Source: Flavobacterium branchiarum
Lineage (GTDB): Bacteria; Bacteroidota; Bacteroidia; Flavobacteriales; Flavobacteriaceae
Assembly (NCBI RefSeq): GCF_030409845.1
Contig: NZ_JAUFQQ010000005.1
Coordinates: 1,426,001-1,490,000 of the forward strand
DNA length: 64,000 bases
Reading direction: 5' to 3'
The first letter of the stretch is position 1, and each line of letters begins with the position of its first letter. This document shows positions 28,169 through 36,780 of this stretch, one piece after another. Both the position numbers and the translations under genes were made by a program. The notes under the pieces were generated by a model that was not told the DNA's origin, made no database searches, and worked only from the letters and a program-made list of their open reading frames with translations.

Positions 28169-28399
28169 ATGAAACCAAATAATAAAAAAAAATTAGTTCT
28201 TATCTACAACTATGTATTTAGCCCTATCACAGTCATTATAATGTTCTGGATTCTTTTTTTTGATGGGGATTCATTCTCTTTTCAAAAAATAATCGATCAC
28301 AAATCTGACCCTAAACTTTATTTAGCAATTGCATTAGCAATAGCTTTTCTTTTGTTTTTAAGACATGGAATGAGATTTCCAAAAAATGATAAAAAATGA
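28169..28399 (+). CDS. Small two-helix membrane protein (island, first of pair)
   Basis: A 76-residue protein with two predicted membrane helices (about 9-31 and 49-65) and basic ends (NNKKKL at the start, RFPKNDKK at the end). It starts three bases after the lipoprotein stop and overlaps the next gene by four bases (ATGA). No family is recognised. The position after a glycine-zipper protein would fit an immunity or partner protein, which is inference only. Confidence 0.7.
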   Translation: MKPNNKKKLVLIYNYVFSPITVIIMFWILFFDGDSFSFQKIIDHKSDPKLYLAIALAIAFLLFLRHGMRFPKNDKK

Positions 28400-28635
28400 C
28401 AATCTTTGAAAAAATACGTAGAACAGGTATACGTTGGAATATCTTCTTAGTTTTTATAACAACAGTAATCTTTTTTTCGTCACGCTTTTTTAGTGATAAA
28501 GAATTTAGTTGGAATACTATATACGAACACCGCAAAGACATAAAAATATATGTTGCTTTATTATATGGATTTACATCGGCCCTTTTCATACATATTGGAA
28601 TATTAGCTTGTTCTAAATTTCCTCCTTCAAAATAA
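28396..28635 (+). CDS. Small two-helix membrane protein (island, second of pair)
   Basis: A 79-residue protein with two predicted membrane helices (about 13-31 and 50-70). It shares a general layout with the preceding 76-residue protein (helix, short polar loop with DGDSFSFQKIIDHKSD versus DKEFSWNTIYEHRKD, helix), so the two are probably diverged duplicates. Its ATG overlaps the stop of the first by four bases. The operon ends at a terminator at 28703. Confidence 0.7.
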   Translation: MTIFEKIRRTGIRWNIFLVFITTVIFFSSRFFSDKEFSWNTIYEHRKDIKIYVALLYGFTSALFIHIGILACSKFPPSK

Positions 28636-28702
28636 AATTGACTCAAACATCAAATAACCAAACATTCTATTGCTTGATGACTCAATCTATTTCATGCCCT
28701 TT

Positions 28703-28738
28703 TCGAGGTTTCTTTTTAAGTGAAACCTCGATTTTTTT
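28703..28738 (+). terminator. Terminator of the glycine-zipper operon
   Basis: TCGAGGTTTC (28703-28712) and GAAACCTCGA (28722-28731) form a 10-bp stem followed by seven T residues. It also lies at the end of the convergent XRE gene. The stem core matches the terminator at 26292. Confidence 0.85.
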
Positions 28739-29084
28739 ATAAATCTCGTTTTCTTTTTAAATCTTTTATTACTTTTTTCAATTCTTTTATTCGCGCTTCA
28801 TATTGCTCTATTATCTTATTAGACAATTGATTGATAATGGAAGTTTCATTCAAGTTGCTGCTCTCTTCTTTCTCTTCTGCTATTTCAACCTTAAACAAAT
28901 CTTCAGGGCTTATCTCAAAAACCTCACATATTATATTGATATGACTAGCCCATGAACCACTTTCGCCTCTTTCTATACGTGCATACGTAGATTGTGACAG
29001 TTTCAAAGAACTTGCTATTTCCTCTTGTGATAGATCTTTTTGTTTACGTATTTTTTTCAATTTATTTCCTACTGTAACATTCAT
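28737..29084 (-). CDS. XRE-family HTH regulator (island regulator 3)
   Basis: A 115-residue protein with HTH (about 6-62, LSQEEIASSLKLSQSTYARI then ERGESGSWASHINIICEVF), an acidic linker and a C-terminal coiled coil ending IKDLKRKRDL. It is a close paralogue of regulator 2. A short dyad TAGTTT-tt-AAACTA lies four bases before its ATG and is a candidate autoregulatory operator. Confidence 0.88.
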   Translation of the reverse strand: MNVTVGNKLKKIRKQKDLSQEEIASSLKLSQSTYARIERGESGSWASHINIICEVFEISPEDLFKVEIAEEKEESSNLNETSIINQLSNKIIEQYEARIKELKKVIKDLKRKRDL

Positions 29085-29088
29085 GATA

Positions 29089-29102
29089 TAGTTTTTAAAC
29101 TA
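29089..29102. promoter_or_regulatory. Candidate operator upstream of XRE regulator 3
   Basis: TAGTTT and AAACTA form a six-base dyad around a two-base centre, ending four bases before the start codon of the regulator. The position suits autoregulation by a dimeric HTH protein. Confidence 0.4.
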
Positions 29103-29294
29103 CAAAAATATAAGAAATATTTTACTTTTAACGTATTAAACTTAGAAACAACGAATTATCTTATGTAAATGATTAAAAAACTTCTCTCAGCTCTTTACTA
29201 TAAAACAAAAACACAAGAAGAATAACACACCAGATACTGAGTGCATTACACTTGGTTTAGTCCTGAAAACCGCAACGACTTAGCACTTATAGTT

Positions 29295-29370
29295 CACTTT
29301 CTCTTTTTAATCTTTTATTTGCAATTCTGTTAGGTAAATTATTAATAACTGAAGTTTTTTTAGATTATCT
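29295..29370 (-). pseudogene. Decayed 3' end of a further XRE regulator gene
   Basis: CTTTCTCTTTTTAATCTTTTAT and AAATTATTAATAACTGAAGTTT resemble, in order, parts of the 3' end of the XRE gene at 28737 (TTTTCTTTTTAAATCTTTTAT, and CAATTGATTGATAATGGAAGTTT). No open frame survives. The alignment was made by eye and is short. The 29085-30075 stretch otherwise holds only the two small peptide genes and their repeated leaders. Confidence 0.3.
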
Positions 29371-29528
29371 ACTCTAACCATATACCGACCTACTAATTGT
29401 TTCGAAAACTTGTTTACCACAATACTATGTTTCATCGACTAATACTAAATATCCACATCTTTTTAGAAAATAGAGATACACCAATAATCGGTCATTTGAC
29501 TTAGCAACAGATTAAAAATAATATGTAT

Positions 29529-29558
29529 ATTCGTATTACAAATGAATTATTTAGTAAC
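29529..29558 (+). repeat. Repeated leader, copy 1
   Basis: A 30-bp sequence starting ATTCGTATTACAAATGAATT recurs with one mismatch at 29758-29787. Copy 1 ends 37 bases before the ATG of a 29-residue peptide. It looks like a shared promoter or operator region. Confidence 0.75.
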
Positions 29559-29595
29559 TACTTGAGTATACTATAATGCTAAAAATTAAAAAATT

Positions 29596-29685
29596 ATGAG
29601 TAATGGATCTATAACAATGAGCTTACTAATTATAATTATAGCCTTAGGTTATAGATATAAAACTTATAAAGACAGTAAAAAATAG
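29596..29685 (+). CDS. Small membrane peptide, 29 residues
   Basis: The open frame MSNGSITMSLLIIIIALGYR continues to YKTYKDSKK: a short polar start, one membrane helix (about 7-19) and a basic tail. Layout and leader are shared with the 31-residue peptide at 29809, which is the main evidence that both are real. Such peptides are found as type I toxins or as regulators of membrane proteins, but no function can be assigned. Confidence 0.5.
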   Translation: MSNGSITMSLLIIIIALGYRYKTYKDSKK

Positions 29686-29757
29686 CTGTTTTATATAATG
29701 TAAATAAGAGTAAAACAAATCTATTTAATGAATTGATAATTATTTAAAAATACTCGA

Positions 29758-29787
29758 ATTCGTATTACAAAAGAATTATTTAGTAAC
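29758..29787 (+). repeat. Repeated leader, copy 2
   Basis: This is the second copy of the 30-bp sequence at 29529-29558 (one mismatch), 21 bases before the ATG of the 31-residue peptide. Here it is preceded by TACTCGA, so that TACTCGAATTCGTA forms an imperfect palindrome. A related ATTCGAGTATTACA lies next to the XRE gene start at 27107. Confidence 0.75.
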
Positions 29788-29808
29788 ACTTTAAAAATCA
29801 AAAATACT

Positions 29809-29904
29809 ATGGAAGATGGCTTTAAATTTATTGTCTTAGTAATTGTTATCATCGGAATTGGTTATCAGTACAATTCAAGAAGAAAAAACAAGACTAACTC
29901 CTAA
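29809..29904 (+). CDS. Small membrane peptide, 31 residues
   Basis: The open frame MEDGFKFIVLVIVIIGIGYQ continues to YNSRRKNKTNS: one membrane helix (about 6-19) and a basic tail. It is a sequence-diverged partner of the 29-residue peptide at 29596 with the same architecture and a near-identical leader. Confidence 0.5.
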   Translation: MEDGFKFIVLVIVIIGIGYQYNSRRKNKTNS

Positions 29905-30045
29905 ACTATTCAACTATTTTACTTCCAGACATTCAATAACTTAAAAATATTTATTTCTTTTGTTTGTAAGCGATAAAAATACAAGTTTACTATATTCTTT
30001 AATTCATTGATAAAAACCTTACTTAAATTTCACAATTATAAATAC

Positions 30046-30053
30046 TACTTTTG
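30046..30053 (+). promoter_or_regulatory. -7 box of the 1143-residue outer-membrane protein gene
   Basis: TACTTTTG matches TAnnTTTG and lies 22 bases before the ATG at 30076. Confidence 0.5.
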
Positions 30054-30075
30054 ATCTTTTGGAGTTAAAGTATTT

Positions 30076-33000
30076 ATGATTAAAAAACTACTATTTTGGT
30101 TTGTAATTATCTCTTGTTATGGACTTCATGCCCAGGAGATAAACTCGCATTATAAAACCAAAAAAATTGGTTCTTCTCGAGATACAATTCATCTAGAAAA
30201 TCACAGTATTAACTCTAGTTTCTTTAAACTTCTCGACACAAATAAAACTCTCATTGACAGCAGTTTATACAAAATAAACTTTCAAAAAGGAACTTTACTT
30301 TTAAACAAAAAGCTAACTTCAATCACTGATTCTCTTACAGTTGAATATTTAAAACTTCCTGATATATTAACTAAAGAGTATAAAATTTACGATTCTAATC
30401 GAATTGTGAGTAATGGAGCAACGGCTGAATCACTATATCAAATACAGCCCAAAAACACAAAATCTGTTATCCCTTTTGATGGATTAACCACTTCGGGGAG
30501 TATTACTCGCGGAATCACAGTTGGTAACAATCAAAACACAGTTTTAAATTCTAATTTAGACCTTCAGATTACAGGAAAAATATCAGACAATGTTAGTATT
30601 CGTGCTTCATTGCAAGACAATAATATTCCGCTACAAGACGGAGGTTATTCTCAAAAACTAGATCAATTTGATAATATTTTTATCGAGCTTTTTAGTAATA
30701 ATTGGGCATTACGAGCGGGAGATATTTTTCTGGAGAATAAAAAAACACAATTTCTAAATTTTGATAAAAAAGTTCAAGGGCTTGCTGTAAATTTTAACTT
30801 TGGTGATGATGACAGTAAAACAAATGTATTTGCTTCAGCAGCTTTAGTTAAAGGGCAATATGCTAAAAGCACGCTTACTGGCCAAGAAGGCAACCAAGGG
30901 CCTTATAAGTTAACTGGTCAAAATGGTGAATTGTACATACTGGTTATTTCGGGTTCTGAACGGGTATATGTAAACGGCATTTTATTAAAACGTGGAGAGA
31001 ATAAAGATTATACTATCTACTATAATGCTGGTGAAATCACATTTACGTCACTTTTTACCATTACTTCCGAAATGCGAATAAGTATTGAATACCAATATTC
31101 TAATCAAAACTATACCCGATTTGTAACCTATGCTGGCGTTACTCATGAAAATAAAAAATGGAGTTTTGGAGGTTATCTATATTCCGAAAATGACTTAAAA
31201 AACCAACCTCTTCAACAAAATTTAACCAAGGAGCAAGTAGCAATATTAAGCAACGCTGGTGATGATACAAATGCCATGATTGCTCCCTCTGCATATGCAG
31301 ACACTTATTCTGACAATAAAATTCTTTACAAAAAAACAATAGTAAATGGCGAGGAAGTTTACGAGTTTTCTAACGATCCAAAGGAGGAATTGTACAATGT
31401 AAAATTCAACTTGATTGGTGCTCAGTCTGCAAATTACATCCTTAAGAATGTAAATACTATAGATCGTATTTATGAATATATAGCACCTATAAATGGGGTT
31501 CCACAAGGGAATTATGCTCCAATTGTTAAACTTGTTGCTCCTATAAAAATACAAGTAGCTACCTTTTTAGGAAAGTATAATCCAACTGAAAAAACAAATT
31601 TTGATTTCGAAATTGGAGTGAGTAACAATGATGCTAACTTATTTTCGAATGTACAAGATAACGACAATAAAGGAATTGCTGCCAAAATAAATGCAAAGCA
31701 ACGCTTGTTTAGCAAAAGCTGGAATCTAGATGCATTTATAAACTATCAATTTATTCAGCAAGATTTTAAATCGGTTGAGCGACTTTACAATATAGAGTTT
31801 GATCGAGATTGGAATCTTCCTGCCACTCGTTTTGGAAATCAGAGTTTATTAATTTCAGGACTAACCTTCGATTTATTTCCTCAAAAAAAATCGTCTAATG
31901 CTGGCCTAGTAACCTATCAATTTGAAAATTTAGATTTTACCGAAACTTATTCAGGAAGTCGTCATACTGTAAGCGGACTCTTTAGATTAAAAAATTGGTC
32001 CGTTCAAAATCAAGGCAGCTTGCTTAATAGTGATAGTAATATATCAACTTCAAAGTTCTTAAGAAATCAAACCCAAGCGCGGTACCATTTTAGTAAAAAC
32101 TGGATTGGTGGTACTTTACAACTCGAAGACAATCAGGAAAAAAATAAAAACACCAATCAATTTTCGGCTTTAAGCCAAAGATTTAATGAATATGGTTTGT
32201 TTGTCGGTCGTGGAGATAGCACTAAAGTATTTGTAGAATTAGGTTTTTTAAGGCGAAGTAATGATAGTTTGCAAAACGGATTGTTACAACATGTAAACAA
32301 CTCTCAGACGTACTATCTGAGATCAAAATTGATACAAACTGCTAAAAGTGACTTATCGGTATATGCTAGCTATAGAGTATTGAATTTTGAAGATGTTACT
32401 AAAAAGAAAGAACCATCTTTGAACTCTAGAATTCTTTATAACGATCGCTTTTTTAACCAGTTTATCCAAACTACTACTGCTTATGAAACTAGCTCTGGAA
32501 CGATGCCTCAACAGGATTATACGTATATAGAAGTTCCAGCTGGACAAGGAGTTTATACTTGGATAGATTATAACAACAATGGTATTCAGGAATTACAAGA
32601 GTTTGAAGTCGCAGCATTTATTGACCAAGCAAAATATATCCGAATCTTTTTGCCTAATCGCGTCTATATTAAGACAAATCAGAATAAATTTTCACAATCT
32701 GTTACCTTAAACCCTAATCAATGGATTAATGAAACGGGAATAAAAAAGTTAATCTCGTATTTTTACAATCAAACCTCATTTATAATAGACCGAAAAGTAA
32801 AAAGTAATGGAGATCGTTTTGAACTTAATCCATTTAATTCTTCTGATGAAAATGTATTGGGTTTGAATTCTAGTTTTAGAAACAGTTTATTTTACAATCG
32901 AGGGAAACAAAAACATTCTACGACTTATACCTATTTACAAAACAAAAACAGCAACTTACTTACAATAGGATCACAAAAAGCTACTAACAGCTCACATCAA

Positions 33001-33507
33001 TTGCAATATTCCCATTTGTATGATAAAAGCTGGCTACTTGGTTTTTTTACTAAAACTATTCAAACAGATCTTATTTCTGAAAGTTTCCCTGAAAAAAATT
33101 ACAAGTTAATGGGGTATCAATTGGCTCCAAAAATTAGTTATTTATTTTCTAAGAGTACCAGTTTGGATTTCTTTTATGAGATTCAGAACAAGGACAATCA
33201 AATTGGAGAGGAAGAAAGCTTAAAACAAACTCGATTAGGAACCTCATTCTCTTATGCAGGTGAGAAAAAAATAACGTTAAATGGAGAGTTTTCTTTTTAC
33301 CAGAATAAATTCACGGGCAATGAGTTTTCATCTGTAGGTTTTCAAATGCTAGAAGGGCTTCAAACGGGGCAAAATTTGGTATGGAGATTGTTATTACAAA
33401 AGAATATCACACAGTTTTTAGACATTAACTTAAACTATCAAGGACGGAAAGCTGAAATTGGAACTACCATTCATACAGGAAACATTCAACTAAGGGCTTA
33501 TTTTTAA
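30076..33507 (+). CDS. Large outer-membrane beta-barrel protein of unknown function
   Basis: A 1143-residue protein with a signal peptide (MIKKLLFWFVIISCYGLHAQ). After an N-terminal domain (about 20-130) comes TSGSITRGITVGNNQNTVLN and a long series of alternating amphipathic strands (for example NWALRAGDIFLENKKTQFLN, and MRISIEYQYSNQNYTRF) that fits a large beta barrel; the protein ends with strand-like NIQLRAYF. Similar uncharacterised proteins occur across Flavobacteria, and I know no assigned role. It appears monocistronic. The Lys/Ala-rich exported protein follows after 64 bases. Confidence 0.8.
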   Translation: MIKKLLFWFVIISCYGLHAQEINSHYKTKKIGSSRDTIHLENHSINSSFFKLLDTNKTLIDSSLYKINFQKGTLLLNKKLTSITDSLTVEYLKLPDILTKEYKIYDSNRIVSNGATAESLYQIQPKNTKSVIPFDGLTTSGSITRGITVGNNQNTVLNSNLDLQITGKISDNVSIRASLQDNNIPLQDGGYSQKLDQFDNIFIELFSNNWALRAGDIFLENKKTQFLNFDKKVQGLAVNFNFGDDDSKTNVFASAALVKGQYAKSTLTGQEGNQGPYKLTGQNGELYILVISGSERVYVNGILLKRGENKDYTIYYNAGEITFTSLFTITSEMRISIEYQYSNQNYTRFVTYAGVTHENKKWSFGGYLYSENDLKNQPLQQNLTKEQVAILSNAGDDTNAMIAPSAYADTYSDNKILYKKTIVNGEEVYEFSNDPKEELYNVKFNLIGAQSANYILKNVNTIDRIYEYIAPINGVPQGNYAPIVKLVAPIKIQVATFLGKYNPTEKTNFDFEIGVSNNDANLFSNVQDNDNKGIAAKINAKQRLFSKSWNLDAFINYQFIQQDFKSVERLYNIEFDRDWNLPATRFGNQSLLISGLTFDLFPQKKSSNAGLVTYQFENLDFTETYSGSRHTVSGLFRLKNWSVQNQGSLLNSDSNISTSKFLRNQTQARYHFSKNWIGGTLQLEDNQEKNKNTNQFSALSQRFNEYGLFVGRGDSTKVFVELGFLRRSNDSLQNGLLQHVNNSQTYYLRSKLIQTAKSDLSVYASYRVLNFEDVTKKKEPSLNSRILYNDRFFNQFIQTTTAYETSSGTMPQQDYTYIEVPAGQGVYTWIDYNNNGIQELQEFEVAAFIDQAKYIRIFLPNRVYIKTNQNKFSQSVTLNPNQWINETGIKKLISYFYNQTSFIIDRKVKSNGDRFELNPFNSSDENVLGLNSSFRNSLFYNRGKQKHSTTYTYLQNKNSNLLTIGSQKATNSSHQLQYSHLYDKSWLLGFFTKTIQTDLISESFPEKNYKLMGYQLAPKISYLFSKSTSLDFFYEIQNKDNQIGEEESLKQTRLGTSFSYAGEKKITLNGEFSFYQNKFTGNEFSSVGFQMLEGLQTGQNLVWRLLLQKNITQFLDINLNYQGRKAEIGTTIHTGNIQLRAYF

Positions 33508-33571
33508 CACATTTCTAAAAACATTCCAATTAATTGTTTAATTTTATTATGAATTTTAACACCTTATAAAC

Positions 33572-34129
33572 ATGAAAAAACTATTATTACTTTGTTTTAT
33601 GTTAGTTTTCTCTAGTAATTTTTACGCTCAAGAAACTGCTGTGAAAACTACTAAAGCCAAAGCTAAAACAGAAGCTGCTAAAGAGAAAAAAAAGGCTACT
33701 GACTCTAAAACTACAGCAGAAAAAAAAGCAACTAAAGAAAAAACTACAGCTACCAAAAGTGTAGATGACAAGGTTGCAAAAACAAAAGCAGATACTAAAG
33801 CTAAGACTACTAAAGCAGAAGAATCAGCTACAAAAAAAGCGGCTAAAGCTAAAACAGATGCCAAAACCGCAAACGATGATGCTACAAAAAAAATAACAAA
33901 GGCTAAAGCGGATACTAAGGCAGCTACTGAAAAAGTAGACAAAGCTAAAGCTGATACCAAAGCAACATCAAAAACTACTGCAAAAAAGGTTAAAGAAACG
34001 AATGAAAAAGCGCCTAAAGTAGCTGATAAAGTTACGGGTGAGTATAACGGTAAAAAAGTTTATACTGGTCCAAGAGGTGGCAAATATTACATTAATTCTA
34101 ATGGAAACAAAACTTACATTCAAGAATAA
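33572..34129 (+). CDS. Exported Lys/Ala/Thr-rich protein with PBCV-type basic adaptor domain
   Basis: A 185-residue protein with a signal peptide (MKKLLLLCFMLVFSSNFYAQ). Residues about 24-150 are low-complexity KAKTEAAKEKKKAT-like repeats resembling a histone H1 tail. The C-terminal about 28 residues (VYTGPRGGKYYINSNGNKTY) match the small PBCV-specific basic adaptor motif known from chlorovirus and some bacterial proteins. The strong positive charge suggests binding to DNA, lipopolysaccharide or other polyanions at the cell surface. A strong terminator follows. Confidence 0.8.
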   Translation: MKKLLLLCFMLVFSSNFYAQETAVKTTKAKAKTEAAKEKKKATDSKTTAEKKATKEKTTATKSVDDKVAKTKADTKAKTTKAEESATKKAAKAKTDAKTANDDATKKITKAKADTKAATEKVDKAKADTKATSKTTAKKVKETNEKAPKVADKVTGEYNGKKVYTGPRGGKYYINSNGNKTYIQE

Positions 34130-34153
34130 ATAACTGCTTCTTGATTAAACTAA

Positions 34154-34189
34154 AAAAGGTTAGACATCTTATGATGTCTAACCTTTTTT
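34154..34189 (+). terminator. Intrinsic terminator after the Lys/Ala-rich gene
   Basis: AAAAGGTTAGACATC and GATGTCTAACCTTTT form a 15-bp perfect stem with a four-base loop and T run. Confidence 0.92.
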
Positions 34190-34267
34190 GCTTCTACTAA
34201 AATAATAACTTAATATTTTAGTAATCATTTACAAATAAGGAAAACACTTACTGTTTGTAACTTTCGC

Positions 34268-34289
34268 AGGGTTAACTAAAAATAACCCT
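34268..34289 (+). promoter_or_regulatory. Leader hairpin before the glycosyltransferase-like gene
   Basis: AGGGTTA (34268-34274) and TAACCCT (34283-34289) form a 7-bp stem that ends seven bases before the ATG at 34297. It could occlude initiation. A possible -7 sequence TAACTTTC lies just upstream. Confidence 0.35.
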
Positions 34290-34296
34290 ATTCTAT

Positions 34297-35367
34297 ATGA
34301 ATCTAGATACAACCAATAAAACTATTCTGATTGCTCCTTTAAATTGGGGTTTAGGTCACGCTACAAGATGCATTCCGATAATTAAGGCGCTTCAGGAAAA
34401 TAATTACATTCCAATAATTGCCTCTGATGGTATTGCTTTGGAATTATTACGAAAAGAATTTCCTTATATCCAAACTCTCGAATTGCCTTCTTATCAAATA
34501 GAATATGCAAAAAATGGCAAAAACTTTAAATGGAAATTAATCAAGAATTGTCCTAAAATGATTGAAGCCATCTTGGACGAAAAAAAGATGGTGAATTCTT
34601 GGATAAAGAAATATGGTATAGATGGTATTATTTCTGATAATCGCTTAGGGGTTTACTCCAATAAAATACCTTCTGTTTTTGTTACACATCAATTGAATGT
34701 AATGACAGGAAATACTACTTGGTTTACGACTAAATGCCACCAATATTTTATAAAAAAACATACTGAATGTTGGATTCCAGACATGAAAAAAGAACCAAAT
34801 CTTACGGGTGAATTGGGCCATTTAAAAAACAAAAAACTTAAGTTAAGATATATTGGTCCGTTAAGCAGAATGCGTAAAAAAGAAACCCCAAAAGTGTATG
34901 ACTTAATGGTTATCCTATCTGGTCCAGAACCTCAACGTGGTTATCTTGAGGAAAAATTAAAAAAAGAAGTCCTTCGTTACAAAGGAAAAGTTGTTTTTAT
35001 AAAAGGCATAGTTGATAAAGACCAAAAAAAGGAGGTTGTTGAGAATATCACCTATTATAATTTCATGAATACAAGACAGCTGGAACAAACGTTTAACGAA
35101 AGTGAACTAATCCTGTGTCGTTCTGGCTATACAACTGTTATGGACTTGGTTAAATTGGAGAAAAAGGCTTTCTTTATACCAACTCCTGGTCAATATGAAC
35201 AAATATACCTTGCTGAGAAACTAGAAAAAGAAGGGCTTGTTCCTTATGCGCTACAAGAAGATTTTAAGATTGAGGATATTGCCAAAGTAAATAAATATAA
35301 CGGATTGCCTCAATACAAAAAGAAAGTAAAATGGAGCTCATTATTTTCCGTTTTCGAAAAACAATAA
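34297..35367 (+). CDS. Glycosyltransferase-like protein (GT-B fold, MurG/GT28-like)
   Basis: A 356-residue protein. The N-terminal IAPLNWGLGHATRCIPIIKA (about 11-30) is the Gly-rich nucleotide-sugar-enzyme start, and the C-terminal SELILCRSGYTTVMDLVKLE then KKAFFIPTPGQYEQ (about 269-309) is the donor-binding region typical of GT28/MurG relatives. Acceptor and donor are unknown. It seems to be a single gene, convergent with the porin gene. Confidence 0.83.
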   Translation: MNLDTTNKTILIAPLNWGLGHATRCIPIIKALQENNYIPIIASDGIALELLRKEFPYIQTLELPSYQIEYAKNGKNFKWKLIKNCPKMIEAILDEKKMVNSWIKKYGIDGIISDNRLGVYSNKIPSVFVTHQLNVMTGNTTWFTTKCHQYFIKKHTECWIPDMKKEPNLTGELGHLKNKKLKLRYIGPLSRMRKKETPKVYDLMVILSGPEPQRGYLEEKLKKEVLRYKGKVVFIKGIVDKDQKKEVVENITYYNFMNTRQLEQTFNESELILCRSGYTTVMDLVKLEKKAFFIPTPGQYEQIYLAEKLEKEGLVPYALQEDFKIEDIAKVNKYNGLPQYKKKVKWSSLFSVFEKQ

Positions 35368-35386
35368 ACTCCATTTTTATATTTTT

Positions 35387-36706
35387 TTAGAAATTAAATT
35401 GAGCTTGTATTCTCAATAAATTCCCTTGCTGTCTGTTATTTGGTAATACACTATCTTCAAAAGTTCTGTCAGAAATAACATATTCTGCTGTAAGTTCAAG
35501 GGCTTTAATCGGTTGCCATTCAACCCCGATTTCATAATCTCTAACTACGTAGCTTCGGGCATCTTTTTCATATTTTTTTCCTCCATCATAATATTGAAAT
35601 TTTGCGAAAGGATATAATAATTGTTTTCCTAAATCAAGTTTATAATTTAATAAAACATACCCCCCATTTATATTTGTTACATCAACACTATTTGTTTCTT
35701 TGTTATAACGAGGTCCTTTACCAATATTATATTCTGTTTGTATACCAAAAGGTTTCGGGTACAAAACAAAAGTTGCTCCTACTCTCTGGTCTTTTACATA
35801 TTGCCTATCAGCATTTACTGGCACTCCTGCTGTAATTTCGTTGGTAAATGCCCATTTTCCAGTATAGGCCTGAATTCCTGGCTCGATAATTTGATTTCCA
35901 ATTACAAATGGATAAGTGGCTCTTGCTACAAAATTTAGATCTCTGTTGCTATCTAATTTATTAGAATACTGACCATTATATGCTCCAAAAGCAAAAACAC
36001 CGTAATCACCTGAACCTTTGTAACCGTCTTTTACTAACATTTCAAAACGCTCTCTTATTTTACTTGGTGCCCAATAAAAGAACACTCCCAAATCACGCTC
36101 ATTTAATATAGCACTATTCATAGCGTCATTTCTATCCAATGTAAGTCGAACCGAACTTGATTGCATGTTCTCGAAACCATAAGGGATTTTACTTTGTCCT
36201 ACACGAACACGATATTCTCTTTTAGGATCAAAAGAAATATCAAAATAGATGTCTCTAATTTGAACGAAGTTATTAATTCCTGTACTAGGTGAACTAGCAA
36301 AATCTGGCTGAAAGTAAAAAAACACATTAGGATGTACCTGTCCTGAAAACACTAACCGTGCGCGTCTTATAAAAAGGCCATTATTAGACTTAGCACCTGG
36401 TTCTGTTGATGTTGTTCCCCACGACTTATCACATTGCTCACAAGAAACTTTATCATTGGTAGAAAACAAACCATTGTATCTTATTTGAGCATAACCTCTT
36501 AATGATATTTTATCATACCAACGGTCCTTTTCTTCTTTATCATGAGTAGGCTCAATATTAGGTCCCATAATAATCGACGTTTCTTTTGCCTTATTAATAG
36601 AATCTAGAATACGAACTACCTCTTTCTTGATCTCTTGCTTATATATCTCTTGTGCGTGGGCGATACACACCATTAAAAATAAAGCAATAACTAAAAATTT
36701 TCTCAT
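35387..36706 (-). CDS. Phosphate-selective porin O/P family outer-membrane protein
   Basis: A 439-residue protein with a signal peptide (MRKFLVIALFLMVCIAHAQ), a short helical/coiled region and a 16-strand-type porin barrel. LFIRRARLVFSGQVHPNVFF and RVRVGQSKIPYGFENMQSSS are characteristic of the OprO/OprP family. It would let phosphate or polyphosphate cross the outer membrane. A PhoR/PhoB-like pair is encoded just upstream, and an 11-bp-periodic repeat lies 48-74 bases before its ATG, so phosphate control is likely. Confidence 0.88.
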   Translation of the reverse strand: MRKFLVIALFLMVCIAHAQEIYKQEIKKEVVRILDSINKAKETSIIMGPNIEPTHDKEEKDRWYDKISLRGYAQIRYNGLFSTNDKVSCEQCDKSWGTTSTEPGAKSNNGLFIRRARLVFSGQVHPNVFFYFQPDFASSPSTGINNFVQIRDIYFDISFDPKREYRVRVGQSKIPYGFENMQSSSVRLTLDRNDAMNSAILNERDLGVFFYWAPSKIRERFEMLVKDGYKGSGDYGVFAFGAYNGQYSNKLDSNRDLNFVARATYPFVIGNQIIEPGIQAYTGKWAFTNEITAGVPVNADRQYVKDQRVGATFVLYPKPFGIQTEYNIGKGPRYNKETNSVDVTNINGGYVLLNYKLDLGKQLLYPFAKFQYYDGGKKYEKDARSYVVRDYEIGVEWQPIKALELTAEYVISDRTFEDSVLPNNRQQGNLLRIQAQFNF

Positions 36707-36735
36707 CTTATTTTTTTAACTCCTCATTCAGAATG

Positions 36736-36780
36736 CAAAAATCACCCATCAAGGTTAACATAACGTTACCAAGATGTTAT
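36736..36780 (-). promoter_or_regulatory. Porin promoter with PHO-box-like direct repeats
   Basis: On the minus strand ATAAC-N6-GTAAC-N6-TTAAC (at 36776-36780, 36765-36769 and 36754-36758) repeats exactly every 11 bases. Ten bases further on is GATTTTTG (36736-36743), a near match to a -7 box. This spacing puts the repeats where an activator of the PhoB/OmpR class would replace the -33 element. Confidence 0.5.

Noticed and set aside
33628..33960. 110-codon minus-strand frame that looks like a membrane protein (Val/Ala/Phe-rich)
   Set aside because: It is the complement of the Lys/Ala/Thr repeats of the exported protein on the plus strand, and lies wholly inside that gene.
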